Below, in pieces: positions 43,690-55,682 of a DNA stretch of 64,000 nucleotides (the stretch's first letter is position 1; each line of letters begins with the position of its first letter). A program made the position numbers and the translations under genes. Under the pieces are notes generated by a model. That model was not told the DNA's origin, searched no databases, and worked only from the letters and a program-made list of their open reading frames with translations. This stretch comes from Siphonodentalium dalli. Its lineage: Eukaryota > Mollusca > Scaphopoda > Gadilida > Siphonodentaliidae. The stretch covers positions 118,841,281 to 118,905,280 of the forward strand of contig CP136067.1 in assembly GCA_032622095.1 (NCBI GenBank), given 5' to 3'.

Positions 43690-44830
43690 ATTTGTCAGTC
43701 TCTATGTCAGACTGTTCTCCCATCCATCCATCTGTCATTATGTCTCTATCCGTCCATCAATTGTTTTCTTCTCCAGATACATATTAAAGACCAAATGGGT
43801 TTATATATTTAGGTGTGGATGTCCCCCAGGTGACTCACATTCAGATTTGTTCAAATGAGTTCATCAGGTCAAATAGGTGAGAAGTCAGGGCCATAACTCT
43901 TTCCTTCCATAGTAATTCTTAAAACAATTTCTTCTCAAGAACCATCTGGACTATTTAGATTATGTTTGGTATGGAGGGTCCTTCGGTGACTGGGGTTTAG
44001 ATTTTTTCAGATTTGGGGTCATTTTAGGAAAATCAGTTCAGTTCAACTCTTAAAATCTAATGTCTGAAATTACCAAATGAATGGATCTCATAGATGGGGA
44101 TTCACGTTTGTTCAAATAGGGGCGGAGATAAGAGATTTAATTATCAACCAGCCACCCTACCTGTGCTCCGGCGGAGCTATAGTCATCACTCCTCGTCCGT
44201 CCATCGTCTGTCCGTCCATCCGTCCGACAACAATTATTTGAACATCGTCTCCTCTGGAACCATAAGACCAAATGGGTTCATATTTGGTGTGGATGTTCCC
44301 TAGGTGATTCTCATTCAGATTTGTTCAAATGCGGTCACTGGGTCAAATAGTTGCAAAGCCAGGGCCATAACTCTTTCCCACCATAGTAATTCTTTTAAAC
44401 ATCTTCAGAACAATAAGACCGAATGGTTTCATATTTGGTGTGGATGTTCCCTAGGTGACTCACATTCAGATTTGTTCAAATGAGTTCACTTGAAATAGTT
44501 GCGAAGCCAGGGCCATAACTCTTTCCCTCCATAGTATTCTTAAAGTGACTTCTCAAATACCATCAGGCTATATGGGTTCATATTTGGTATGAAGGATCCT
44601 TGGTGACTGGGGTTCAGATTTGTTCAAATCAGGGCACTGGGTCAAATGTGGGCGGGGCCAGGGACATAACTCCAAATTTTTTGTTTTAGATTTAACTCTT
44701 TAGATATCTACTTCTTTTAAAGTGATTATGAAAAGTTCTGACTGTTGTGGTCTCCAGAGTCCCAGTCTTATCAGTCTTTGCAGTCTGGTGAGCGACCCCA
44801 CAGTCATTGACTGTCTTGTTTCGAAAAAAT
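43690..44830. mobile_element. Two CCGT-tract repeat copies
   Basis: A first, older copy (43710-44090) has a CCAT/CCGT tract then 'ggtgtggatgtcccccaggt' units. A second begins at 44165 with hairpin GCTCC-GGC-GGAGC, CTATAGTCATCACTCC and a CCGT tract (44203-44226), then three units. Same family as 40953-41840. Confidence 0.7.
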
Positions 44831-44834
44831 ATTC

Positions 44835-45590
44835 ACTCTTAAAATTAGATTGAATTCCTTGCTCAATTTAACCCAAAAAAAACTAAATAAATAAAAAAAA
44901 TATATATTAAATAATTTTTTTTTTTTTTAAATAATTTTTGTTTGTTAAAGTTAACAAAATTTGAAAAAACTAACACCATTACAACTCTGCCAAGGGTACC
45001 CCCGAATCACCACATCAAATTTTTTTTAATCGGTCCAAAATCTTGTGTTATGTACTGGTAAATTTGTTTGGAGCGACATTAATCCAAATTCACCAATTCC
45101 ATCCTATGCATTGGGACTACTTAGCTATTGATAAGGCTATATTATTTTCTGATGTCTCTTATGCCAATGTGCAGATAATCTGATAAAGAAACCTATGGTA
45201 TCTAATTTAAAATAAAGATTCAACAATACACATCACATGATATAACAGTAGACTTGGACATCTGTGCTGCCTTGCACAGCTGAAATCACTCTACAGATGG
45301 TCTGAGGTCATTATAAATGTTATTGGTTTAATAGAGATGTCAGCTTTCAACATAACAATTCCTGTGATTTGTTGACAGCTCTGCTATGTGCTTGATGTTA
45401 ATGGGTCAGCAGTGAGGTGGCTTATCTTTATCTATATTGTTGGTAGAATTGGATACATTATATTATCATTGTAAACTTAAATTGGACTCTCTTAATCAAA
45501 GTATTCCATGTCCAGGCCACCTTTCACATTTAACCCAAGGCTGTGGTGGTGCAGCATTACAGATCCTGTACCAGTGCATTCTCTTATATA
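44835..45590. other. No gene recognised
   Basis: Poly-A/T and AT-rich sequence (44870-44950 is nearly pure A/T). A worn TTAA-MITE palindrome fragment, 'gtgcattctcttatata', lies at 45574-45590. No exon supported. Confidence 0.45.
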
Positions 45591-45599
45591 AATACGAGT

Positions 45600-45960
45600 G
45601 ATCCATAAATTCCAATAATTTGTGTTATGTACATTTGTCTATAATAGTTAACAGTATACTCTATAATTCAACACCAAAACTCTCATTTATGATTTTGATC
45701 ATAGTAATTTACTATTGCCAAGGGATGGGTTAACATCTGCCGATCGTGATCGGCCTCTCATTTAGTTCAGTTTCTCGATACCGGTATCTCCAAATTGGCA
45801 GACAACACATTGCATAATCAAGGTTCCCAATGGGTGCATATCACAATATTCACCATTTGGGAACTTCAATTTGATTCTATGTCTCCCATAGCAGATGAGG
45901 CCATGCAGAATGAGGTCCCCAGAGGGTGAATTTGGTGATGCTAGCCAGGCAGGGTATCGG
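45600..45960. repeat. Dispersed repeat copy plus a GCAGAATGAGG half module
   Basis: 45605-45765 matches 8510-8690 and ends in the hairpin GCCGATC-GT-GATCGGC. 45780-45955 holds 'aggttcccaatgggtgcata' and a half module GCAGAATGAGGTCCCCAGAG. Confidence 0.65.
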
Positions 45961-46557
45961 AAACAAAGATTTTATTTTTTGACCTAATAATCGTGATGGT
46001 CTAATAATAGTGATGGATGGTGATTTATGCTGAAAATAATAATAGTGATAGTAATTTCTCTCAATGCCAAATAATAGTGATCGTTGGGGATTTTCTCCAA
46101 AATTAATAAGCGGGCTGACACTATTATTAGGCAATTGAGACTACATGTATAGTACTAGTGCTACATTTACATGTAGCTGTAGTACATGTACATGTATGCC
46201 ATTATACCTTTATCAGGCATTATGTAGAAATATATTTACTAGTACCTGTACGGAAGTTTCAGCAGCACGGAGTTGACAGAGACTGTGCCTAGATGCTATT
46301 TATAAGTCAGACTGGTTCCTGATTCCTCCCCATCGGGAATATGGGTTAGCACAGTTCAATGACAGTTGTTATTATGACACCATTAATTGTGACCGGGATT
46401 CTGCAAATTAGACAATGTTCTAGAAATTCTAGTCAGTCAGCCTTGTCCTGAATACCCAATTAGTGTAATATATAGTTCTTGGACTCAATTACTGTAATAT
46501 ATAGTTCTTGGACTGGTCATACTTATTCCTAATGTCACCACATCTGGGATATGAGTG

Positions 46558-47170
46558 TACAGTAATGCCCTAATTAATCGACTCCCTTAACCCTTTACCC
46601 AACAAACCGGCCAAAACCGGCCAAATAAAGCTTCAACAGCCTAAAATATCTTCGGTCTGTCTCAATAGAACCATACAAATATGGATATCATTGGAACCGG
46701 CTCCTTGACCACATTGTGATAGTTACAGTTATGCCCTGTGCCAATGCCAATGCATTCTCTTATATATGCGAGTCGACCATAGGTCGCCTCGCATATATAA
46801 GAGAATGCATTGGCCTAAAAAAAAACTTTTTTTAACACTTTTTACCATTTTTTCTTACATTCTTTAACAATTTTATAATTTTTAAGCCAATGCATTCTCT
46901 TATATATGCGAGGCGACCTATGGTCGACTCGCATATATAAGAGAATGCATTGGCACAGGGCCCTTCTGTTGGGTAAAGGGTTAACCACAGCAGAATTATG
47001 GGTAACTTTTCAGGATTTAGTTGGAAATATGGCTTGTTGCCATTCATCGGAAAGCTCTCCCCGAGAGCTTTCCGATGAATGGCAACAAGCCATATTTCCA
47101 ACTAAATCCTGAAAAGTTACCCATAATTCTGCTGTGGTTAAATGAGTCGATTAATTAGGGCATTACTGTA
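46558..47170. mobile_element. TA-flanked palindromic MITE carrying a nested TTAA MITE
   Basis: The outer element (46560-47168) has ends CAGTAATGCCCTAATTAATC and flanking TA, as for Tc1/mariner-type insertion. Without the insert it would be a near-perfect palindrome of about 215 bp centred on 'ctctccccgagag' at 47055. The TTAA MITE at 46591-46980 splits the left arm exactly at the TTAA that empty copies (for example 50508, 62882) keep as 'cttaacca'. Confidence 0.9.
46587..46984. mobile_element. Nested TTAA MITE, subfamily A (390 bp)
   Basis: 46591-46980, ends CCCTTTACCCAACA, two palindromic modules, TTAA duplicated at 46587-46590 and 46981-46984. Very similar to 25588-25979, with an extra 'ccaatg' before the first module. 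Empty-site comparison proves the duplication. Confidence 0.92.
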
Positions 47171-47271
47171 CATGTACGTATGTCAATTCAATGACTCTAT
47201 TGATTGAACATGATGGATGGGATTATTTTCTGATGCCCAGACATGGTGTAGGGACAATCCAACTCAATTTG

Positions 47272-47734
47272 TTAAAGGTACTCAATCCGATCAAATGGTC
47301 CCCATACCACCAAGACACAACAACAACATTTCTTCAAAATACGCTTTAGTTATCAGAATCGATTTATTGCAACAAAATAATGCTAACCAATGTCAACTAT
47401 GGTATCAAATTTCCCAAAACTTGTTATTTATCAACATTTTGTTCAACAAAAATATGGCCTTATTATCACAAAATTTGACCGTATTACCACTTTATTTTAG
47501 AGTTATTCATCTTCATCCTCAATTTTGTCCGAAACCCTCCGTTTGACCACGTGTTTCTGGGCCACGTACATGTATTATTACACATCTTGAGAAATAACAA
47601 ACTTCAAAAATCAAGATCTAATCACTATGAGTTTTGATGGGTGGGTTCCTCGACTCGAATAGAATATTTTTATCCCCGAAGCGAAATTTAGATATAGTAA
47701 TTTAGGAGCGTCTGATCGGATTGAGTACCTTTAA
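47272..47734. mobile_element. TTAA element family R, complete copy (455 bp)
   Basis: 47276-47730 has inverted ends AGGTACTCAATCCGATC / GATCGGATTGAGTACCT and TTAA outside both. The interior holds 'aacaacaacatttcttcaaa', 'agttatcagaatcgattta' and 'ttatttatcaacattttgtt' and no transposase. Piggybac-like by TTAA only. Confidence 0.75.
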
Positions 47735-47884
47735 ATATCAGCCCTGAGACCAAAGAAAAATATATTTGTGGTTTCTTTATGACCCTAATTTAAACCCCCA
47801 ACAGTAAATTTTTTTCATGTTATCGCTAAAATCTTTTTGAAATTTTCATCACATTATACAGGTACCTGTCAGGTGTAAAAAATA

Positions 47885-48077
47885 ATATTTTGTTTGAGTC
47901 GAGGAACCCACCTATCAAGCTCAGATATGTTTATATAATTTTATACTATAATTGCAGTGGTTTATAGCATTATTTTTGGGCAATTAATCGGTTCTGATAA
48001 CTGAAGCGGCATTTCTAAAAATGTTGTTGTTGGAATCTGATTATATGGGGACCATCGATCGGATTGAGTACCTTTAA
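47885..48077 (-). mobile_element. TTAA element family R, partial inverted copy
   Basis: Reverse complement of the left part of 47276-47730, ending GGATTGAGTACCT then TTAA (48074-48077). It lies beside the complete copy in inverted orientation, with about 150 bases between. Confidence 0.7.
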
Positions 48078-48229
48078 ATTCAAGGCAGAAAGAATTACAA
48101 CATAAAAATGCAGTAATTCAATAAAAATTACTTTAAAATTTTTAATTTTAAACTTAAATGTACTGTAACTACTGAACATAATTTTTTCTGACATGCAGGC
48201 CTGAAATTACATGTACATGTATGGTGCCA

Positions 48230-48440
48230 GACATTTTCAGAATGAGGACCCAAGAGGGTGAATTTAGTGACGCTACCCAGCTCTGTGCTAGTGCCACCAA
48301 ATTCATCCTCTGGGGACCTCATTATACCCCCTTTTTATAAAAAAAGGGGGATATACTGTTCTATGGACACGGACGGACGGCTTAAGTGGCTAGCCAGAAG
48401 GTGAATTTGGTGAAACTAAATTCACCCTGTGGGGACCTCA
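48230..48440. repeat. GCAGAATGAGG module and a hairpin-headed fragment
   Basis: An eroded module (48235-48325) runs into 'ataccccc', an A/T hairpin and 'gggggatatactgtt' (48325-48357) with a short GGAC tract. A second eroded module follows at 48390-48440. Two repeat families interrupt each other here. Confidence 0.65.
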
Positions 48441-48592
48441 AGTCCGGAACCATATTTTTAGGCCTGCCCACATGTGACCCCAATCACACATTTAATTTAC
48501 TTTGGTCTGACTTCAGTAGGCACCCCATGGTTGTAACTGCTGGGAAGCCTGTCTGCTGCTTGGGTTTAGAGATCTTACTGCATTGAATAATT

Positions 48593-49745
48593 ATACCCCC
48601 TTTAAAAAAAAAAAGGGGGGTATACTGTTTTGCACCTGTCCGTCCGTCCGTCTGTGCGTGCGTGCGTCCATGCGTGCGTGAGTCCGTACGTCCGTCCGAT
48701 GTCTGTTCGTGTCATAACTTGAACAGTAGTGCTCGGATCTTAATGAAATTAGGTATGGATGTTCACTATTATGAGGACATTAAATAGAGGGTTCCATCAT
48801 TTTGTTTGGATTTTCCATTCTAGAGTTATTCATCTTTGTTTATCTGGAAATAGTGGCTTTTTGGTTCGTCTGGTGTCTGTTCATGTCGTAACTTCAACAG
48901 TTGTGCTGGGATCTCAACCAAATTTGGTGTGGATGTTCACAACTATGAGGACATTAAAAAGAGGGTTCCATCGTTTTGTTCGGATTTTCCAATCTAGAGT
49001 TATTCATCTTTGTTTATCTCGAAATGTTGGATTTTTGGTCCATCTGGTGTCTGTTCATGTCATAACCTGAACAGTAGTGCTCGGATCTCAATGAAATTTT
49101 GTATGGATGTTCACTACTATGAGGGCATTCAATAGAGGGTTCCATCGTTTTGTTCGGATTTTCCATTCTAGAGTTATACATCTTTGTTCATCTGGAAATG
49201 TTGGCTTTTTGGTTCGTCTGGTGTCTGTTCATCTCGTAACTTCTACAGTTGTACTGGGATCTCAATGGGAGTTGGTATGGATGTTCACTACTATGATGAC
49301 ATGAAAAGGAGGGTTCCATCGTTTTGTTCCGCTTTTCCATTCTAGAGTTATTTATCTTTGTTCATCTGGAAATGTTGGCTTTTTGGTCCGTCTGGTGTCT
49401 GTTCATGTCGTAACTTCAACTGTTGTGCTGGGATCTCAATGGAATTTGGTATAGATGTTCACTGCTATGAGGACATTCAATAGGGGGTTCCATTGTTCTG
49501 TTCTGCTTTTCCATTCTAGAGTAATTCATCTTTGTTTATCTGGAAATGTTGGCTGTTTGATCCATCCGATGTCTGTTCAGCTCATAACTTGAACAGTAAT
49601 GCTCGGATCTCAATGAAATTTTGTATGGATGTTCACCACTATGAGCACATTTAATGGCACATTCAAATGTTTGTTTTGGTTTTTTGTTCTATAGTTATTC
49701 ATCTTTGTTTATATGAAAATGCTGATTTCTGGGTCCATATGTCTG
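48593..49745. mobile_element. Hairpin-headed CCGT/CGTG repeat with six 174-bp units
   Basis: The head 'ataccccctttaaa' pairs with the following GGGGGGTATAC, then a CCGT/GCGT tract (48638-48698). Six units begin near 48713, 48887, 49061, 49236, 49410 and 49583. Units fall into two types by 'tgaacagtagtgctcgg' (A) and 'caac(a/t)gttgtgctggg' (B), in the order A B A B B A, so the array grew partly as a dimer. Confidence 0.8.
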
Positions 49746-49860
49746 AGTATAGCCATCATAAGTTATAGATATGCCCACACTAGGCGGTATGCCACGAGGG
49801 GGTATGCACCGGACGACAGTCCATCTCTTGTTGTCAATACTAGAAAGGTGGGATCACAGT

Positions 49861-50118
49861 TTAACCCTTTGAGTGCCAGGTCGATTTTTGTATCGACCCA
49901 TATACCCTGTGCCAATGCATTCTCTTATATATGTGAGTCGACCATAGGTCGCCTCGCATATATAAGAGAATGCATTGGCCTAACAATTTATTTATTTATT
50001 TAGTTATTTTTTTTTTACAATTTTTTACAATTTTAATAATTTATTCTTATATTCTTTAACAGACTTATTTTGTAGGTTTAGGGCCGATGAGATCGGCCCC
50101 TGGCACTCAAAGGGTTAA
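49861..50118. mobile_element. TTAA MITE, subfamily B (250 bp)
   Basis: 49865-50114, TTAA on both flanks, terminal inverted repeats CCCTTTGAGTGCCAGGTCGA. Its interior carries the same palindromic module (49911-49980) as subfamily A although the termini differ. Sister copy at 61947-62153. Confidence 0.88.
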
Positions 50119-50476
50119 ATACTGTTCTGCACTAAGTACATGAAATTGATCCAGTAAAATGGGCTTATTATGCATTTATAACTGTGGCCAAACTGCACCA
50201 CAATTAACGGTTCTGTGACCGCTGTTGCACCATGATTATACACATGTAAATGTATGCGGTAAAGGAACCCTGGTTATAATCCGTTATTTTAATCGACTGC
50301 CGATGTACTGTACATGTAGCTAACTGCTGACTGTTTCATAATTGTACTGGAAGTTAAGGTTTTATACCAGTTGATGATTACATGTGTTTTAACCACACAC
50401 GTGAATTTAACTTTGCAGTAAATAATCTTGTGTCACCTGTTTTCAAGTTATACTACTACTTCCTGCTCAATACATG

Positions 50477-50692
50477 TACAGTAATGCCCTAAGTAATCGA
50501 CCTCTTAACCAAAGCAGAATTATGGGTAACTTTTCAGGATTTAGTCGGAAATATGGCTTGTTGCCATTCATCGGAAAGCTCTCCCGAGAGCTTTCCGATG
50601 AATGGCAACAAGCCATATTTCCGACTAAATCCTGAAAAGTTACCCATAATTCTGCTTTGGTTAAGAGGTCGATTACTTAGGGCATTACTGTA
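50477..50692. mobile_element. TA-flanked palindromic MITE (212 bp)
   Basis: 50479-50690, near-perfect palindrome from CAGTAATGCCCTAA to its complement with centre 'ctctcccgagag'. TA on both sides. The retained 'cttaacc' words are the target used by the nested insertion at 46.6 kb. Confidence 0.9.
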
Positions 50693-50699
50693 ATTATCT

Positions 50700-51405
50700 A
50701 TAGTCCCTAAGAATCAGGAGATCTCATATTCTCAACTGGAAAACAAAAATTGTCTTATAAAAAATTTACAATTAACAGCACACAAGTTGGCCCAACTCTA
50801 AAACATGCAGAAAAAAAACATTGTAGGCGGCAAATGACTAACAAAAAGCTAGAAATTTACCTTGAAAATGAGACTTCAAAATTTCTTGTTTCCTGATTAA
50901 CTGTAAACATGTGGTTGGGCTAAATTTTAAATATATTTATCATATTTGATATTTTTCCACTAAAACTATTACCCACCAGCACATAAAAGTGGTGATATGG
51001 TATAAAGTGAATAATAAATTTTGTTTTTTGTTTTTTTGCAGCAAATAATTTCAAGTTGCCTTTTTCTTTGTGGTAATCATGTGGTGTTCCTGTCAGGTGA
51101 AGATGGATCAAGTGAGATCCCCTGATACTTAACTGGCATACATTTCAAGTTGACGGAGATTTACATGTACATGTAATAGTAATTGTCTGTACAATTCTCT
51201 GTGAATCCCCATCTGGGATATGAGTTATGACAGTTCAATGACACCAGTGATTGTGATGGATGGCACTATTTTCAATGCCCAGACACCATTTCCTTCTGGG
51301 AATACATGGTTTATAGGCTGAATCCCACTCAATTTATTAAATGTCAGCCCTGACTTCAGTGCTGCTGGGATCCTGTCTGGCTTGGAATTAAACAAAAAAA
51401 ATAGA
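50700..51405. other. No gene recognised
   Basis: AT-rich sequence without a supported exon. 51200-51400 shares phrases ('ggatatgagttatgacagtt', 'ttgtgatggatgg') with 46340-46400 and 47210-47240, suggesting an old duplicated segment. Confidence 0.45.
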
Positions 51406-51408
51406 TCT

Positions 51409-51854
51409 TTAAAGGTACTCAATCCAATTCGATGGTCCCCATGTCCTCATGTTCCAACAACAACAACATTTTTTGAAATGCCCCTTCAGTTATCAGAATC
51501 GAATAACTGCCCAAAAATAATGCTAACCACTGTAGTATAAAATTGCCCAAAACCTGTTATTTATCAACATTTTGTTCACCAAAATTTTGCCTGTCAAATA
51601 TCGGACACAAGAAAACCACTTGATTTTAGAGTTATCCATCTTCATGCGCAATTTGGTCAGAGAATATCTTCTTGTCGACTGTTTACTGGGCCACTTAAAA
51701 TTATCAGTGGTGAAAATAATAGATTTCAAACATCGATATATGATCACTCTCAGCTTTGATATGTGGGTTCCTCGACTCAAATAAAATATGTTTTTACCCC
51801 CGAAGCCAAGGAAATGGTCAATTGGGAGCATTTATTCGAATTATGCATCTTTAA
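51409..51854. mobile_element. TTAA element family R, copy (438 bp)
   Basis: 51413-51850 with TTAA on both sides. The left end is AGGTACTCAATCCAATTCG; the right end has drifted to 'gaattatgcatct'. It keeps 'cagttatcagaatcg', the uninterrupted form of the site filled at 58013. Confidence 0.75.
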
Positions 51855-51859
51855 TGCTT

Positions 51860-53245
51860 AAATTTTTCCACTTGTGTGAATCCTGTCTATGTATAATGTG
51901 GGAAAGAGCTGAGTCGAGCTCAATAAGGTGATTAGTTATATCAATTTAGACAGGAAATTTTTGCTCTCACGCACCTGAGTGTTACAAAATAGCAGATAGA
52001 TATTAAAAGGTCTCCAAAATCCCCAAGTAGAATAAAAAGTTACCTTGCCATTGGAGTTCACAGGCACAGAAGAAGGTGATCTTAAAAAAAACTGTTGAAT
52101 ATTGTTAGACAGGAAGGCTGTTACATGTACATGTATACGATATGGTATACAGACTTTATTCTAGTAGCAGAAATTATTACGGGAGACTCGCATATACCAG
52201 TATAAGAGAATGCACTGGCATCTTTAATTCTGCAACAGCGCAGTTCCCGTCATAAAAGTGCTAAGGCCAAAAAAAAAAAAGAAGGGTTTTGGTTATCAGG
52301 CCCCGCCGCATTGAATAAAAAGGGCCGCATTAGGCCTTTTTATTGCAATGCCTGATGTTAGATATGTGTTGAATATTAGTGTGAAATTACAACATGAAGT
52401 AGATGACTACAATTAAGAAAATGATTAACTGATCCTCATGCTCTTCTTACAATTAGTCATTGTGAACTAACTTACACTAATTGTAACTCCATACAATTGA
52501 AAGGCACGGGATTAAATTCAGGATCACATATTAGAACGGGTAGGTATCAGTTTTTAGACAACAATAACAATAGTGAATGTCAGGGGCATTATATAATGTT
52601 AGGTAATCCCAGTCATAGACTGGTAGTAGAATGTCATTTTTATATAAGTTAAATGAGTTTATATGCATAAACAGTTCCCTCTACATTTCTGGTTATTACT
52701 AGACAGGAAAGTATCTAGCTTTGTCCATGCTTACTATTTGCAGAAAAAAATAAAAATAAAACCCTCCCTCCCTCATTGATCTGAAAAATAAATTGCTCGA
52801 GAACCAAAACTCTTTTTTTGTTTGGCCTAAAGTTAGTACTTTATCAGAAGTTTTAGTATCCTACCCTGATTCAGACAACCCAGCTGACATTGGGAAAAAT
52901 TATTGCAACACTGTGTACATGTATATCTGACTTGGGTCTAAAAACGTAAAATATCACACTAAATACTTGTTGAAATATGAAATTATCAGAACAAATTCAA
53001 CCTAATTTTTGTCTAAAATTTCATGTGTGTCGGACATTAAATTTTGGCCAAAGTTGGGGGGGGGGGATGGGTGAGAAACGCCCTAAAACCACTTGACATC
53101 ACATTACTGCATCTACTAGGCATCATGGTCAGACTAATATTCAAGTCTCCACTTTCCCACGGAACCACAAAGTATTATAACTCTTACTTAAATGAGCAGG
53201 CGGGGTCCATAAAAAGCTGGTTGTTTGGGGGGAAGCTGGCACTAT
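51860..53245. other. No gene recognised
   Basis: AT-rich. 52185-52225 holds a worn relic of the TTAA-MITE palindrome ('gactcgcatataccagtata', 'agagaatgcactggca'). Short poly-A near 52270 and a G run at 53055. No exon supported. Confidence 0.45.
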
Positions 53246-53248
53246 ATC

Positions 53249-53715
53249 AGTGTAAGCAAGCCAGCAAATAGTGTGTCTGTTATTTGCAGAATGAGGTCCC
53301 AAGAGGGTGAATTGAGTGACGCTATCCCACACAGTGGGGTAGCATCACCAAATTCACCCTCTGGAAACCTCACTCTGCTTTAATTGGCCCCAACTGCTAT
53401 GGGAGACCTACGGTAGGATCAGATTTAAGTCACGAGTTGAATTTGGTGATGTTCACCATTAGTCACCTCGTTTATGCATTTTATCTTCTGCAAATTAGGC
53501 GATATAGAAACTTCCCAGAAGGGAAAAAGTAACTAAAAACAATGTTAATTTGAACTATAGATACTTCCCAGAAGATGAGGTCTAAGCAGAATGAGGTCCT
53601 CAGATGGTGAATTTGGTGATGCTAGCCCACTGAGCAGGATAGCATCCTTAAGTTCACCCTCTGGGGACCTCATTCTGCAAATGACAGACACACTATTTGC
53701 AGACTTGAGTGTAAG
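53249..53715. mobile_element. hAT-like GCAGAATGAGG element (451 bp) with perfect 8-bp duplication
   Basis: 53257-53707, ends CAAGCCAGCAAATAGTGTG and CACACTATTTGCAGACTTG, flanked by AGTGTAAG on both sides (53249-53256, 53708-53715). Two hairpin modules (53285-53375, 53585-53685) bracket a unique centre with 'gcattttatcttctgcaaat'. The 8-bp duplication points to hAT. Confidence 0.88.
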
Positions 53716-54169
53716 AAGGAAGCAGATTGTGCAATTCAGTTTATACAAAGCTTCCATGCCAAGGATTATATTGTGCATGGTGGAGAGATAAGGACCACAT
53801 TGCTGGCTGTAAATTTATAGGGAATGCCACAAGAATGGATAATGGTCATGAGAAAATAAGATTTCTTACTGCTAAAGTAGACAGATCCCAATGAAATGTG
53901 GGGCATGGGTGTGGGCATGGGGCGGTGGAGGGGGATTATGTTTGCACATGCATGGGGCCACCACAGCGAAGGGTGTGGTGTGGCAGACATGTGGAGGAGG
54001 GGGGGGATAAATTTGGAACGGTCTTTTATTCATATGGAGGGATCTTCATGAAATGCTAGCAGACAACAGATATATACATTGTATGTACCATAAATATATG
54101 TGCAGAAGGATTCATACATGTATTCTATGGTGGTATTTGTTCAGATAGACCTATGGTACATGTCTCACC

Positions 54170-54665
54170 CTCCAACTTTGGTAACAATTTTCAATAGTTT
54201 GAAAGTTCATACTGGAAACAACATTATTAGTTTGGAAATTACACACCAACAATAGGTTGAAATTGTTCTTGTAATTTGAATTTCCAAAAATTAATTAGTG
54301 GGGAATTTGTTGTTTTTAGACCAACATTTGCATATTTTCCTACTTTGGTCCAAATTTTTTACTGAAATGGCCATCAGTGGGAAATGTTCCAACCTCATGG
54401 GGTGTTACATGTAGGTTAGAAATTTCAAACACTTGGGAAGCTTGTGTCCTGGGCCGTCGGACCACCGTGGGCAGTCAAAAATTAGTTTAAGAAAACATTA
54501 TTTTCCTATACTTTTGTTCAAAATTGTGAACTTAAATGGTCATCAGTTGGAAATTTTAGAACCTTAGCCTTAGTGAGGTGTCAGGTTGGCAATTTGCAAC
54601 ACTCGGAAAGCTTGAGGCCAGGATTGTGCGATTTTCATGTTCAGATTTCAAAATTTTCTCACACC
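54170..54665. repeat. Diverged dispersed repeat (copy 2)
   Basis: Collinear with 190-545, with the module 'tggccatcagt.ggaaatg.tccaacct' present twice or more (54368, 54538). Same orientation as copy 1. Confidence 0.65.
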
Positions 54666-55193
54666 GCGCCCAACTATGATAGGATTTTCAGGTTCATTAT
54701 ATCTCTTATTTTTCTTATACGGTACTGGCAGAACCATGGTCCACACAGTGCATGTTCACAAGTCTACTGATCCATTCAGAATAGGCGATCATCCAGGCCT
54801 GTGAAGGAACAGCCGAGGTGGGATGCAATTTGAATTACGCAAAGTTATGAGTCACATATTTAAATAACCATTCCATTGATGTATTATACAGTATAACTTC
54901 ATAATTTAGCCGTTTTGACCGAAACCCTCATGTACGCTTTGTGTCCATTTAAGAAATCATTTAGATTCGTCTTGAATTAAATGCGACATTTGTTTCAACA
55001 GACGAATTTAGAATTTAATTTGAATTGAATTTGAGTCGTCGGTAGTGCGACGTTTGTTCCAAGGGTTTGGGAACTACTGTACTCGTCACTGATCCGCTGT
55101 ATCATAACTGCACTGTAACGTAACTCCACCACAATGACTTGCAGTCTTGATACCACTGTACTACTGGTACTCTCATGGTTTTTTCAAGTCAAT

Positions 55194-55414
55194 TACAGTA
55201 ATGCTCTAATTAATCGACCTCTTAACCAAAGCAGAATTATGGGTAACTTTTCAGGATTTAGTCGGAAATATGGCTTGTTGCCATTCATCGGAAAGCTCTC
55301 AGGGAGAGCTTGCCGATGAATGGCAACAAGCCATATTTCCGACTAAATCCTGAAAAGTTACCCATAATTCTGCTTTGGTTAAGAGGTCGATTAATTAGAG
55401 CATTTAATACTGTA
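55194..55414. mobile_element. TA-flanked palindromic MITE
   Basis: 55196-55412, palindrome centred on 'ctctcagggagag'. The right end has a 4-base insertion ('catttaatactg'). Confidence 0.85.
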
Positions 55415-55682
55415 CTTTGAGAATTGAGTGGCAGGATGATGAATCCTTATAAATTGAGAATGTTTCTCAAGTTTCAACAATATTGTGCCCAATCTTGGCA
55501 TGATTGCTTCTATATTAATGAACTCTCATATCAGAAGACATGTGTGACACTTTCTGGTGCAGAAAGTTGCATTCTGGGCAGAAAGTTCCTTTCTGGTGCA
55601 GAAATGTCCTTTCTGGTGCAGAAAGGTACTAGTATGTCAAAATTGATCAGAGGATGTTGCGGGTATGATACCAGTCTAAATA

